This document shows, piece after piece, positions 26,203-35,527 of a stretch of 64,000 bases of DNA. This stretch comes from JBDTVS01 sp040007095. GTDB taxonomy: Bacteria; Acidobacteriota; Vicinamibacteria; Vicinamibacterales; CAVVIG01. The notes below the pieces were generated by a model, which made no database searches, was not told where the DNA came from, and worked only from the letters and a program-made list of their open reading frames with translations. The position numbers and the translations under genes were made by a program. How positions within the stretch are numbered: position 1 is the first letter of the stretch; every line of letters starts with the position of its first letter. The DNA lies in NCBI GenBank assembly GCA_040007095.1, contig JBDTVS010000209.1, forward strand, positions 14,022 to 78,021, in the 5' to 3' direction.

Positions 26203-27638
26203 GGCTCGAATCGTTGGATGTTGAATTCTGGGTCGTGGTCGGCCTGATGGTCCTGGCGGTGGTGCTGCTCAGCTCGTTCATGGCGTCGCTCTACCGCAAA
26301 GCCGGCCCGCACGAAGCGCTCATCGTCTACGGCTTCCGCGGCACCCGGATCGTCAAGGGCCACGGAACGGTGATCTTCCCGATGGTCGAGATGTTCCATC
26401 AGCTGTCGCTGGAACTGATGTCGTTCGACGTCGCGCCGATGCAGGATCTCTACACGCGTCAGGGCGTCGCCGTGACCGTCGAGGCGGTGGCGCAAATCAA
26501 GGTCAAGTCCGACCTCGAATCGATTCAAACGGCGGCGGAGCAGTTCCTCACCAAGACCTCCGATCAACGCGAGAGCCTGATCCGTCTGGTGATGGAAGGG
26601 CATCTGCGCGGCATCATCGGTCAGCTCACGGTCGAGCAAATCGTCAAGGAGCCGGAGATGGTCGGCGAGCGCATGCGCTCCACCTGTGCCGACGACATGA
26701 CCAAGATGGGGCTCGAAGTGGTGTCGTTCACCATCAAGGAAGTCCGCGACAAGAACGAATACATCGTCAACATGGGACGCCCGGATGTGGCGCGGATCAA
26801 GCGCGATGCCGACGTCGCGGCGGCCGAAGCCGATCGCGACACGGCGATCAAGCGGGCCGAGGCGATGCGCGCGTCCGCCGTGGCCAGGGCGCAGGCGGAC
26901 CAGGAACGGGTGCTGGCCGAGACGCTGTCTCAAGCCAAGCAGGCCGAGTCGCAGCGAGACCTCGACATCAAGAAGGCCAACTATCTGGAGACCGTCAAGA
27001 AGCAGCAGGCGCAGGCGGACAAAGCCTACGAGATTCAGACCAACGTGATGCAGCAGCAGGTGGTCACCGAGGCGGTCCGCATTCAGCAGATCGAGCGCGA
27101 ACAGCAGATCAAGGTGCAGGACGCCGAGATTCAACGGCGCGAAAAGGAGTTGATCGCCACCGTGCTCAAGCCGGCCGAAGTCGACCGCCAGCGGATCTCC
27201 GTGCTGGCCGACGCGGAGAAGGGCCGCTTGACCGCCGAAGCCGAAGGCCGTGCGGCCGCGACGCGCGCGCAGGGTGAGGCCGAAGCCGAGATCATCTTCA
27301 AGAAAGGCGACGCGGAAGCGCGCGCCATGAATGTGAAGGCCGAAGCGTTTCAGGAGTACAACCAGGCCGCCGTCGTCGACAAGCTGCTCACCGGCTTGCC
27401 GGAGATCGTCCGCGCGCTGGCCGCGCCGCTCTCGAACGTGGACAAGATCACGATTGTGTCGACCGGCAACGGCCCTACCACCGGCATGCACAAGCTCACC
27501 GGCGACATCACGGAAATGGCGGCGCAGGTGCCGGCCCTCTTCGAAGCCCTGTCGGGCATGCCGATGTCGGAGCTGTTGTCGAAAGTCCGGAAGCTCGGAG
27601 ACAAGGGGCCGCGTCCCGACGACACGCCCGGTCGGTGA
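26199..27638 (+). CDS. Flotillin-like band 7/SPFH protein
   Basis: This 479-residue protein has a membrane segment at about residues 10-29, an SPFH domain (GTVIFPMVEMFHQLSLELMS, TRQGVAVTVEAVAQIKV, HLRGIIGQLTVEQIV) to about residue 190, and then a long Ala/Glu/Gln/Lys-rich coiled coil with QQVVTEAVRIQQIEREQQ. The C-terminal flotillin part (QAAVVDKLLTGLPEIVRALA, VDKITIVSTGNG) follows. Flotillins organise ordered membrane domains. The GTG at 26199 has a strong AAGGAGGTG and overlaps the NfeD-like stop. PspA follows after 62 bp. Confidence 0.92.
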   Translation: MRLESLDVEFWVVVGLMVLAVVLLSSFMASLYRKAGPHEALIVYGFRGTRIVKGHGTVIFPMVEMFHQLSLELMSFDVAPMQDLYTRQGVAVTVEAVAQIKVKSDLESIQTAAEQFLTKTSDQRESLIRLVMEGHLRGIIGQLTVEQIVKEPEMVGERMRSTCADDMTKMGLEVVSFTIKEVRDKNEYIVNMGRPDVARIKRDADVAAAEADRDTAIKRAEAMRASAVARAQADQERVLAETLSQAKQAESQRDLDIKKANYLETVKKQQAQADKAYEIQTNVMQQQVVTEAVRIQQIEREQQIKVQDAEIQRREKELIATVLKPAEVDRQRISVLADAEKGRLTAEAEGRAAATRAQGEAEAEIIFKKGDAEARAMNVKAEAFQEYNQAAVVDKLLTGLPEIVRALAAPLSNVDKITIVSTGNGPTTGMHKLTGDITEMAAQVPALFEALSGMPMSELLSKVRKLGDKGPRPDDTPGR

Positions 27639-27700
27639 CGGGCATCGGGCGGCACGCGGCGGGCATCACGTGAGGCAGCACAGAGAAACAGGAGGGACCG

Positions 27701-28360
27701 ATGGCAGTCCTTGAACGCGTCGCGACGCTGGTCCGCGCGAACTTGAACGATTTGATCGACCGTGCGGAAGATCCCGAGAAGATGATCAAACAGGTCATCC
27801 TCGACATGGAGAACCAACTGCTGCAGGTGAAGACGCAGGTGGCGATCTCGATGGCCGATCAACATCTGCTGCAGAAGAAGCAGCAGGAACAGGAGGTCAA
27901 GGCGGCGGAATGGATGCGCAAGGCCGACCTGGCCGTGGGCAAGGGGCAGGACGATCTGGCGCGCTCGGCGCTCGAGCGCTATCAAAGCTTCACCAAGCTG
28001 GCCGAAGGCTACACGCGTCAGGTCGCCGACCAGCGGCTGCAGGTCGAGACGCTGCGCAACGCCCTCGACAAGCTGGATCAGAAACTGGGCGAGGCGCGCG
28101 CGAAGAGCGACCTGCTGCTCGCGCAGCATCGCCGTGCCCGCGCGCTGAGCAAGGCCAGCGACGCGCAGACCGTGGCGGGAGGCCGCTCGCACGTCGCCAG
28201 CTTCGATCGCATGCGCCAGAAGGTGATGCGTTCCGAGGCCGTCAGCCAGGCGAAGGCGGAGTTGGTGGCGGATGACGTCGATCGCAGGTTCGATGCGCTC
28301 GAAAAAGAAGATGAGATCGGACGACTGCTTCAGGAACTCAAGGCCCGGCGCACGCCCTGA
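27701..28360 (+). CDS. pspA: PspA/IM30 (ESCRT-III-like) membrane-protection protein
   Basis: This 219-residue all-helical protein starts with the PspA N-terminal pattern: VLERVATLVRANLNDLIDRA, EDPEKMIKQVILDMENQL. Heptad-rich helices follow through to EIGRLLQELK. PspA/IM30/Vipp1 proteins assemble on the inner membrane to limit proton leak. GAGGGACCG precedes the ATG. It closes the unit begun at 25127; the 62-bp gap after the flotillin gene could hold a second promoter. Flotillin plus PspA supports a membrane-stress role for the whole operon. Confidence 0.9.
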   Translation: MAVLERVATLVRANLNDLIDRAEDPEKMIKQVILDMENQLLQVKTQVAISMADQHLLQKKQQEQEVKAAEWMRKADLAVGKGQDDLARSALERYQSFTKLAEGYTRQVADQRLQVETLRNALDKLDQKLGEARAKSDLLLAQHRRARALSKASDAQTVAGGRSHVASFDRMRQKVMRSEAVSQAKAELVADDVDRRFDALEKEDEIGRLLQELKARRTP

Positions 28361-28482
28361 GATTCCGCGAACGTTCCTGGCGGGACAACTTCCGAGAGCC
28401 ACCGAGACGAACAGCCTGCCTGGCTGGACGCGCTCGGTGTTCTCGGCGGTGCTTCACACGGACGGGGCACGTGTGCCCTCGA

Positions 28483-28812
28483 TCAGGGGCTGACCTTCAA
28501 CGTCACCGCGAAACGCTTTCGGACGGAGGTGTCGCCTTCCCAGTGGCGCCACAGCTTCAGTTTGATCGGCGTCGAGCCGGGAGCGGCCGGAACGAGACGC
28601 CAGGTCATCTCGCCGCCGCTTCCGACCGCCTCGGCCGAGTGGGTGTGGTCCCCTTCCTTCGCGCTGATCGCCGCGGTGTCGAGTTCCTCGAACGCCCACC
28701 GGAAGCCGGTGGTCGGATTCTCGGCTAACCGCAAGACAATCGTGTCGCCGACGTGGACGTCGATGTCCTTGCCGTTGTCGGCCTCGGTCAGTGTCGCTGC
28801 TGCTTGTGCCAT
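28483..28812 (-). CDS. Chagasin-family (I42) cysteine protease inhibitor
   Basis: This 109-residue protein shows all three chagasin loops: NPTTGFRW at residues 32-39, GSGG at 64-67, and R-H-W at 89-91 in LWRHWEG. In the I42 family these loops fill the active-site cleft of papain-type proteases. There is no signal peptide. The gene lies 106 bp downstream of a papain-like protease on the same strand, so the two are probably a protease-inhibitor pair. Confidence 0.9.
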   Translation of the reverse strand: MAQAAATLTEADNGKDIDVHVGDTIVLRLAENPTTGFRWAFEELDTAAISAKEGDHTHSAEAVGSGGEMTWRLVPAAPGSTPIKLKLWRHWEGDTSVRKRFAVTLKVSP

Positions 28813-28918
28813 GGTTTACGTCCCGGTCGATGTCTTCCACCGTCGATTCTCGCACTGACGCAGCGCAATCGTTCGACGGTGGCCGACGTCGCGTCGATGA
28901 ACCGTCTCGCAGCGAGCC

Positions 28919-29728
28919 TTAGAGCGTGATGCCGTAGCTCTCGTTGAAAAACGCGCCGGTGATGTACGCCTCGGTCGCGTAGGCAAAGCCCTTGTCGCCC
29001 CAGCCCGTGCCCCAGCTGTTGCGCACGATAAACCGGCCGTCCTTCGTGTAGCCGACCAGGCACACGGCATGTCCGCCACGCGTGGTGTTGGGTTGGAATG
29101 CATCCAACAGTCCCTTGGTGGCCGTGGCGTTGTCCCAGGTCGCGTCGACGTTGAGCCCGACCATGATCGGGCCGGTCGACGCCAGCCAGGTGCGCCACTG
29201 GCTGAAGTTCTTCAGCAGGTTGAAGTAGGCCGAGCATTTGCGCTGAGCGGCCGTGGCGAAGTATTGGTCCTCATTGCCCAGGAACATCGTCGTGGTGATG
29301 TGGAACGGCAGCATGGTCTCCGGTACGACACCGTACTTGCGACAGATGTCCATGGCGGATTTGAGGGACGTGCCGGCCCCCTCGATAAACGTCTCGGGCC
29401 GCTGCGTGAACTCGTCGGTCTCCTTCGAGGCCATCCACGTACCCCGCGGCGAGACGCGCTCCTTTTGCCCCAGCTTGCCGGCGGTGACGAGGTGGTAGCG
29501 CATGACGCCGTCGGTGGAGGCCCAACCCACGCAGGACCCGGTGTTCTCTTGATCGCCGATCGTCCACCACGCCGCGCGTAGGTCCTTGCTGGGGGGAGGC
29601 GCGGCCACCGCGGTGAGCGCGGCGCTGCGCACTGCCGTCTCGTACTGCCAGTCGTTCTCGGTGTTCCGCGACGGAACCAGGTTGCAGATGCGCTGGGATT
29701 CTTTTGCCGACGCTTTTCTTTTGGCCAT
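28919..29728 (-). CDS. Papain-family (C1) cysteine protease
   Basis: The 269-residue protein carries the full papain active site: Gln60 (oxyanion), Cys66 in TGSCVGWAS, His220 in GGHAVCLVGY, and Asn237 in IVRNSWGTGWGDKG. The N-terminal 50 residues are short for a propeptide and have no signal peptide, so a cytosolic enzyme held in check by the adjacent chagasin-like protein is plausible. I chose the ATG at 29728 because AGGAGG lies eight bases upstream; the frame continues further without support. Confidence 0.9.
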   Translation of the reverse strand: MAKRKASAKESQRICNLVPSRNTENDWQYETAVRSAALTAVAAPPPSKDLRAAWWTIGDQENTGSCVGWASTDGVMRYHLVTAGKLGQKERVSPRGTWMASKETDEFTQRPETFIEGAGTSLKSAMDICRKYGVVPETMLPFHITTTMFLGNEDQYFATAAQRKCSAYFNLLKNFSQWRTWLASTGPIMVGLNVDATWDNATATKGLLDAFQPNTTRGGHAVCLVGYTKDGRFIVRNSWGTGWGDKGFAYATEAYITGAFFNESYGITL

Positions 29729-29932
29729 GATTGATCCTCCTGTGGCGATGTTGTGGCCCTTGATGGCCAGCGCCGCGACTTTCCAGTGTTCACGCCATGG
29801 GCGCCCACCGGAGCCGGCAGCAGTGCGAGGCATCCTACACCACAACGCGGCCGGCGAACATCGTGGAGCGTGCCTTCGCCACCGAGAAGAAGCTCTCCGG
29901 ATGGGTCAGTTTTCGACCGCGCGTTCAGGGAC

Positions 29933-30014
29933 AACCACCGAGAGGCACCGAGATCAGCGAGAGAGTCCAAAGGTTTGGCTCGGTGCACTCGTTGCATTCG
30001 GTGTGCTCGGTGGT
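29933..30014. repeat. ACCACCGAG-type periodic palindromic repeat
   Basis: Left units AACCACCGAG, GGCACCGAG and ATCAGCGAG are mirrored on the right by CTCGGTGCACTC, TTCGGTGTG and CTCGGTGGT. The centre reads CCAAAGGTTTGG. It lies in the 517-bp divergent gap between the papain and aminotransferase genes, which holds nothing else I recognise. Confidence 0.7.
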
Positions 30015-30245
30015 GATAGTGGCGGACTCTCACCGTCCTCGCCACGCGACGGTGATTCACAATCGCGGGTGTCGTCGTTCGAGGCGCGCGTGCCGATCGC
30101 GCTCTACCCGTCTGAGTGGCGGGATTCTCCGCGTTGGCGCATCCCGAATGGCTCGCCACGCTCCGGAAAATTGGTCAACGCATCTCTGGCACGGGACACT
30201 AGCTGCTAAGCTATGACTTTGATTATCGCAGCGTCGAGTACAGCC

Positions 30246-31568
30246 ATGCCAGACATCAAGAAGCTAGAGACCGCGGATCTCCGCGACTATTGTGAACAGG
30301 CTCGTGCGCAGCACGCTGCATTTCGCGCGTTGGGGCTCAACTTGAATCTGGGCCGCGGGAAACCTTCCAACGAACAGCTCGACTTGTCGAAGCGCCTGCT
30401 GGACCTGCCGGGCGAGACCGATTACCTCGCGGCCGATGGCAGCGACTGTCGCAACTACGGCGGCCTGCAGGGCTTGCCCGAGGCTCGGGCGCTCTTCACG
30501 GAGCTCGTCGGCGCGCCGATCGATCGGATCGTGGCGGCAGGCAGTTCCTCGCTCGCGCTGATGCACGACGCAATCGCCTGGGCGCTGCTGCACGGCGTTC
30601 CCGGTGGCAGCGGCCCCTGGTCGGCCGGCCCCGTCACGTTCCTCTGCCCGGTGCCCGGGTACGACCGGCACTTCACGATCTGCGACGGGTTTGGGATCCG
30701 CATGGTGCCGGTGCGTCTTACCGGACACGGACCAGACATGGACGAAGTCGAACGTCTGGTCGCGAGCGACCCGACGATCAAGGGCATGTGGTGCATGCCG
30801 AAATACAGCAATCCGACCGGCGACATCTACTCGGACGAGACCGTCGATCGCCTGGCGGCAATGCGCGCGGCCGCGCCGGATTTCCGATTGTTCTGGGACA
30901 ATGCCTACGGGGCGCACCATCTCACGCCGACCCGTCATGCCATCGCGAACATGCTGGACGCGTGCGCGCGACACGGTCATCCCGATCGAGCGCTTGTCTT
31001 CGCGTCAACATCGAAGATGACCTTTGCCAGCGCTGGCCTTGCCGTATTGGGCTCGTCGGCGGCCAACCTGCGATGGTGGCTCCAGCATCTGGAGCGACGC
31101 ACGATCGGTCCCGACAAATTGAACCAGCTCCGTCACGTGCGCCTGCTTCGCGATCCGGCCGGAATCGACCGTCACATGGAAGCGCACACGCGCATTCTCG
31201 CGCCGAAGTTTCAGGAGGTTCAGAACACCTTCGCCGCCTTGTTGGGCGGGACGGGCGTGGCGACCTGGACTGAGCCCGCGGGCGGCTACTTCGTCAGTCT
31301 CGACGTGCTCGACGGTTGCGCCCGCCGCGTGATCGATCTTGCCAAGTCCGCCGGTATTGCGGTCGTACCCGCCGGCTCCACGTTTCCCCGCGGCCACGAT
31401 CCCGACGACCGCAACATCCGCATCGCGCCGTCGTACCCGATGCTCGACGAGGTCGCCCAGGCGGCGAAGGGTCTGGCGTTCTCGGTGCTGCTCGCCACCA
31501 GCGAGGCTCTGCTGAATCGGCGCGGCGTCGCCGACGCCGACCGGCCAACCGCAGCGGTGACGACGTAG
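30246..31568 (+). CDS. PLP-dependent aminotransferase, MocR-like aspartate type
   Basis: This 440-residue cytosolic fold-type I aminotransferase belongs to the group annotated as Asp_aminotransf/MocR-like. Visible are LNLNLGRGKPSNEQLDLS at the N-terminus, the AAGSSSLALMHDAI phosphate-binding helix, the KYSNPTGDIYS loop, LFWDNAYGAHHL, and the PLP lysine Lys257 in STSKMTFASAGLA. GGYFVSLDVL and NIRIAPSYP close the C-terminal domain. The reaction is transfer of an amino group, probably from aspartate or a related acid. The start at 30246 fits the family; an ATG at 30213 would add eleven residues. Confidence 0.87.
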   Translation: MPDIKKLETADLRDYCEQARAQHAAFRALGLNLNLGRGKPSNEQLDLSKRLLDLPGETDYLAADGSDCRNYGGLQGLPEARALFTELVGAPIDRIVAAGSSSLALMHDAIAWALLHGVPGGSGPWSAGPVTFLCPVPGYDRHFTICDGFGIRMVPVRLTGHGPDMDEVERLVASDPTIKGMWCMPKYSNPTGDIYSDETVDRLAAMRAAAPDFRLFWDNAYGAHHLTPTRHAIANMLDACARHGHPDRALVFASTSKMTFASAGLAVLGSSAANLRWWLQHLERRTIGPDKLNQLRHVRLLRDPAGIDRHMEAHTRILAPKFQEVQNTFAALLGGTGVATWTEPAGGYFVSLDVLDGCARRVIDLAKSAGIAVVPAGSTFPRGHDPDDRNIRIAPSYPMLDEVAQAAKGLAFSVLLATSEALLNRRGVADADRPTAAVTT

Positions 31569-31725
31569 AGCGGTGTCGACAACGCTGTCGCGGGCTGGTG
31601 CTGTGTATTCTGTGGTTCAAGAATTGGCGGCTGGGTGAGAGGAGCGCGACTACACGCTGGCGAAGATGCGCGATCAGGTGGCGACTGCAGATGCCCGGTT
31701 GGCCTGAACAGTTGCACAAACGTTC

Positions 31726-33384
31726 TCAGAACGATGGCCCATCCGCACTGACGGGGGCATCGTCCCGCCACGGCTTGCGGCAGGGCTGATGGTGCTGGAA
31801 GAGCGCGAGGTTCTCGGCCATGCGTTTCGAAACATCGACGCGTCCGGCTCGTTCCGCGATCGCCATGGCCTGCTGCTGCCACACGACGGCTTCATCGTAA
31901 CGGCCCGTTTCGGCCATCGCCATCGCCATCGCTTCACCCAGGTCCGGGTTCGGCGGCTCCTGAGCCAGCTGGGCTTCCGCCATCGCCACCGCGCGGCTCC
32001 CGTCGCGGATCCGATTGTCGGGAGCGGCGGCCAGCAGGCGAATCAGTGCGTGCGCGATCGCCGGCCGGCCGGCGTAGCGGGCGAGGCTCTCCGACAATCG
32101 ATCTCGAGCGTCCGCATAGCGGGTGAGGGAGACGAGCGCCATCGCGTAGCCGAGCGGTGCGTCGGCGAGACGAGGATCGAGCGTCGCCGCTTGTTCGTAA
32201 TGAGGTAGCGAATCCCGAGCCCGCCCGCTGCGGCGCAAGGTCTCCGCCAACTGCAAACGCGCTTCGACATAGCTCGGGTTGGAGCGGACGGCGGCTTTGA
32301 ACTGCTCGATCGCTTCGCCGTATCGACCGTTGGCTGCAATCAGCAGGCCCAGGGTGTAGTGCGTCGACGCAAAGTTCGGCCTTCGGCGCAGGACCTCCTG
32401 AAATTCTGCGGCCGCTGCTGGACCGTTGCCCGACAGCGCCAGCGCCATGCCCAGCCGGTGGCGCATCGATGGATCGTTTGGCGCGAGTTCGACGCCGCGG
32501 CGAAAGAGCGCGACTGCCGCCGGGAAGTCCCTCCTGTTCAGCGCCTCGACGCCGAGGTGTTCGTAGGCGAATTCGCTGTGCACGGCTCCCGCTAGCTCGT
32601 CGAGCAGCGGATCCGCCGGACTCACGTCCCGGTCGCCCTTCTGACGCAGTTGCGTATCAGCGTCTTCCAGGCGGTCCAGGCCCCGGTAGGCCATCGCGAG
32701 ACGATAGTGGACGATGGAGGCCTGTGGCTCGAGTGAAATGGTCTGTTCGAAGTACGCCACCGCGCGACGGTAGTCCCGCCTCGCGAGGGCGGTTCGTCCC
32801 AGACCAAACACACCCGCCGCAGCCCGAGGTTGCAGCGACTGCGCCTTCATAAAAAGGGGCTCGGCCGCATCTGGGCGGCCCAGGTCGAGAAAGGCGTTGC
32901 CCAACCAGACGAGCGTCGCGCCATCGTCCGGCTTGATCTCGAGTGCGCGTTCGAAGGACGCAGCGGACTTCGTCGTCTCGCCTCGCAGCCGGTACAAGTG
33001 CGCGAGGAAGTACGGCCAGCGCGGCTGGTCCGGCGCCAGTGCCTGCGCGTCGAGCAGGTACGGTTCAGCCGCGTCGCGATATTCGGCCGCCATGAGCAGC
33101 TTGCCCATCTCGCCGTACGCGGTCGCGAGGTCGGTCCCAGTCGTCGCCGGGTCGTTGATCTTGGCAGTCAGCGCCGCATACTGATCGCGCAGCTGCGCGG
33201 CGACGGTTGTTGCTGCGTCAGACAGATCCGGCAACGCCACGGGCTGCAACGCGCTTCGCGACACCGGCTGCCGGGTGGATTGTTGGACCGCGACGTGAGC
33301 GGGCGGCGCCGGCTTCCCAGTGCAGCCGCACGTCAACGCCGCATACACACAACCCACGATGAGGCAGACGGCGCCTCGACTCAT
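31726..33384 (-). CDS. TPR-repeat lipoprotein
   Basis: This 552-residue protein begins with a leader and a lipobox (LTCGCTGK). Tetratricopeptide repeats run through most of its length, for example AEPLFMKAQSLQPRAAAGVF, AVAYFEQTISLEPQASIVHY, AAVALFRRGVELAPNDPSMR, and AIEQFKAAVRSNPSYVEA. It is a scaffold anchored in the periplasm or outer membrane. Its start overlaps the stop of the upstream CRTAC1-like lipoprotein by four bases (ATGA), so the two are translated together and may form a complex. CRTAC1/UnbV with TPR partners is a recurrent pairing in Acidobacteriota. Confidence 0.88.
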   Translation of the reverse strand: MSRGAVCLIVGCVYAALTCGCTGKPAPPAHVAVQQSTRQPVSRSALQPVALPDLSDAATTVAAQLRDQYAALTAKINDPATTGTDLATAYGEMGKLLMAAEYRDAAEPYLLDAQALAPDQPRWPYFLAHLYRLRGETTKSAASFERALEIKPDDGATLVWLGNAFLDLGRPDAAEPLFMKAQSLQPRAAAGVFGLGRTALARRDYRRAVAYFEQTISLEPQASIVHYRLAMAYRGLDRLEDADTQLRQKGDRDVSPADPLLDELAGAVHSEFAYEHLGVEALNRRDFPAAVALFRRGVELAPNDPSMRHRLGMALALSGNGPAAAAEFQEVLRRRPNFASTHYTLGLLIAANGRYGEAIEQFKAAVRSNPSYVEARLQLAETLRRSGRARDSLPHYEQAATLDPRLADAPLGYAMALVSLTRYADARDRLSESLARYAGRPAIAHALIRLLAAAPDNRIRDGSRAVAMAEAQLAQEPPNPDLGEAMAMAMAETGRYDEAVVWQQQAMAIAERAGRVDVSKRMAENLALFQHHQPCRKPWRDDAPVSADGPSF

Positions 33385-35162
33385 CGGCTACCTTCGTGCA
33401 GTGTGGTGTACCGGTCGATGGCGACATTCGCAAACTCCTCGATTCGGCCGCTCGGCCAGATCACCTTGACCGTGGGCGCTTGCGCCGAGTGGCCGAGTCC
33501 CACCAGGACCCTGGGGTCGTTGGCCGATGCGTAGCTGCCGTCGGACCGCGCCCGGCGCCAAAGCGTCGAGCCATCCCTTCGAGCGATCCCGGCGCGAGCG
33601 CCGATCAGATCGCGGCCCGATCGGATCGACGGCCTGGCGGCTGGGCTCGCCAGGCGCAGTCCCACCCAGTGATTGTGGTTGCCGAGGTTGTTGATGAGCA
33701 GGCGCACCGGACCGGCGTCGTTCGCGACGATCACGTCCGTGTCGCCGTCATTGTCGAGATCGCCGAAGGCGGCGCCACGCCCCACCTCGGACCGCTGAAA
33801 AACCGCGCCGGCCTGGCCGGTGACGTCTTCGAAGCGCGCGTTCCCGAGACTGCGAAACAGCTGCTTCCGCTGCTGCAGCGAGAACAGCTCTTTGGGCCGC
33901 TGCGGATCTCGGCTGACGGTGCCGTTGACCGTCAGGAGGTCGAGCCAACCGTCGTTGTCGAAATCCAGCCAGCCGACGCCAAATCCCGTGTAGGGCAAGC
34001 TCGGCGCGCGGATTCCGGTGCGTGCGCTCTGTTCCTCGAAGACGCCGGCGCCGTTGTTCACGTAGACGTCGCTGCCCTGGCCGGTCAGGGTCGTGACGAT
34101 GAGATCCTCGTCGCCATCGTTGTCGAAGTCGCCGGCGTCCACGCCCATGCTCGACTTGGCCTTGCCCTCGCCCCCGATTGCGGTCCCCGACAGCAGTCCC
34201 GTGTTCTTGAATGTCGCGTCGCGCTGGTTGATCCACAGCTGATTCGGCTGACCATCGTTGGCGACGTAGATGTCGATCCAGCCGTCGCCGTTGAAGTCGG
34301 CGGTCGAGACGCCAAGCGTCGGCCCGAAATCAGTCGCCATGCCGGCCGCCGCGGTGACGTCCGTGAAGCTGCCATCACGATTGTTGTGATAGAGCGTGCT
34401 CGGCTGTGCACGATATACCTGAGGCGGACAGTAATTCGGCCCACCGGACTGCAGGAAGCACCGGATATTGGCGTCGACGCTGTAGTGCACGTAGTGACCG
34501 ACGAACAGGTCCAGCCAGCCGTCGCGATCGAAGTCCAGGAAGGCGGCCGACACCGACCACGATGACGCCGCCGGAGCCTTTCCGAGTCCTTCGGAGACGT
34601 CCGCGAACGTGCCGTCGCAGTTGTTGCGAAGCAGTTGATTCGGTCCGAGATTGGTCAGGAACAGATCCGTGCAGCCGTCGTTGTTGAAGTCGCCGGTCGC
34701 GACGCCCATGCCGTAATCCCGGGCTTGAATACGGCTCGCTTCGGTCACGTCGGTGAATCGCAGCGTGCGCGTGCTGTCCGAGTGAACTTCCAGGTCGTTG
34801 CGATACAGGCGACCTTCGAGCGGCAGCGGACCCTGCGGGGGCAAAAGCGCCTGACTGGCGTGCTTGCCGGGCCCGAGCATCTGACCCTGCACGAGAAACA
34901 CATCGAGGTCGCCGTCGTTGTCGTAGTCCAGCAACGCCACCCCGGGCGCCATGATTTCCGAGTAGTAGAGCTCGCCAGACATGCCGTTGAAGTGCGCGAA
35001 ATTCAACCCGGCGTCTGCGGCATGATCCGTGAACCACTCCTCCTGGGCGTGGTGCTGTGGAGATACCGACGAGACTGCGGGCGGACCTGTGTCGCGGCGA
35101 CTGTTTCGGCAGCCCGCGAGTGACACGAGGGCCAGCATCATGGCCCATGACTCGAGGCGCAT
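33381..35162 (-). CDS. CRTAC1-like lipoprotein with FG-GAP/VCBS repeats and UnbV/ASPIC end
   Basis: The 593-residue protein has a leader with lipobox (VSLAGCRNS). Seven or so DxDxDG calcium loops follow along a beta-propeller: DYDNDGDLDVFLV, DFNNDGCTDLFL, DFDRDGWLDLFVG, DFNGDGWIDIYVAND, DFDNDGDEDLIV, DFDNDGWLDLLTVN and DLDNDGDTDVIVAND. The C-terminus (NHWVGLRL, GARAGIARRDGSTLW, VKVIWPSGRIEEFAN) is the ASPIC/UnbV module. It is likely a surface or periplasmic adhesion or binding protein. It is coupled to the downstream TPR lipoprotein. Confidence 0.9.
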   Translation of the reverse strand: MRLESWAMMLALVSLAGCRNSRRDTGPPAVSSVSPQHHAQEEWFTDHAADAGLNFAHFNGMSGELYYSEIMAPGVALLDYDNDGDLDVFLVQGQMLGPGKHASQALLPPQGPLPLEGRLYRNDLEVHSDSTRTLRFTDVTEASRIQARDYGMGVATGDFNNDGCTDLFLTNLGPNQLLRNNCDGTFADVSEGLGKAPAASSWSVSAAFLDFDRDGWLDLFVGHYVHYSVDANIRCFLQSGGPNYCPPQVYRAQPSTLYHNNRDGSFTDVTAAAGMATDFGPTLGVSTADFNGDGWIDIYVANDGQPNQLWINQRDATFKNTGLLSGTAIGGEGKAKSSMGVDAGDFDNDGDEDLIVTTLTGQGSDVYVNNGAGVFEEQSARTGIRAPSLPYTGFGVGWLDFDNDGWLDLLTVNGTVSRDPQRPKELFSLQQRKQLFRSLGNARFEDVTGQAGAVFQRSEVGRGAAFGDLDNDGDTDVIVANDAGPVRLLINNLGNHNHWVGLRLASPAARPSIRSGRDLIGARAGIARRDGSTLWRRARSDGSYASANDPRVLVGLGHSAQAPTVKVIWPSGRIEEFANVAIDRYTTLHEGSR

Positions 35163-35459
35163 GCGGCGAGTCTAGCAGTCTGGCGGCTGCTGAAAAAGCG
35201 CGGCCCGAACTGAAAACTCAAGAGTCAGAACTTCGAAGGCCTGCGAGAGGATCACGTTCCCACCGGACCAGGCGAGGCTCGCACTGGACGGCTGGACGGC
35301 AGGTCGGGCCGGTGGGACAAGCGGGCAGCGGGGCAGGTCAGGCGATCAAGCACGACGGCCCAGGCGCAGATATGCAAGTGAGGCTTGTCAGACGGAACTT
35401 ACAGGCAAGGGTCGTGAGGATGTAGCGGACGCCGAAGGGATTCTCTGTTCAAGAAGACT

Positions 35460-35488
35460 CCTTGGTGACCTTTGTGATCTTTGTGGTT
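35460..35488. repeat. ACCACAAAG-type 9-nt periodic repeat (minus orientation)
   Basis: Read on the minus strand: AACCACAAAG, ATCACAAAG, GTCACCAAG. It lies in the 365-bp gap between the CRTAC1 gene and the methyltransferase-like gene. Nothing else is recognised in that gap. Confidence 0.6.
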
Positions 35489-35527
35489 CAAGATCCCTTC
35501 GCAACTCCATACTGCCGCCGCCGGTAT

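Noticed and set aside
29933..30014. Periodic repeats considered as a CRISPR array
   Set aside because: Units are about 9 nt with no unique spacers, and no cas gene is present.
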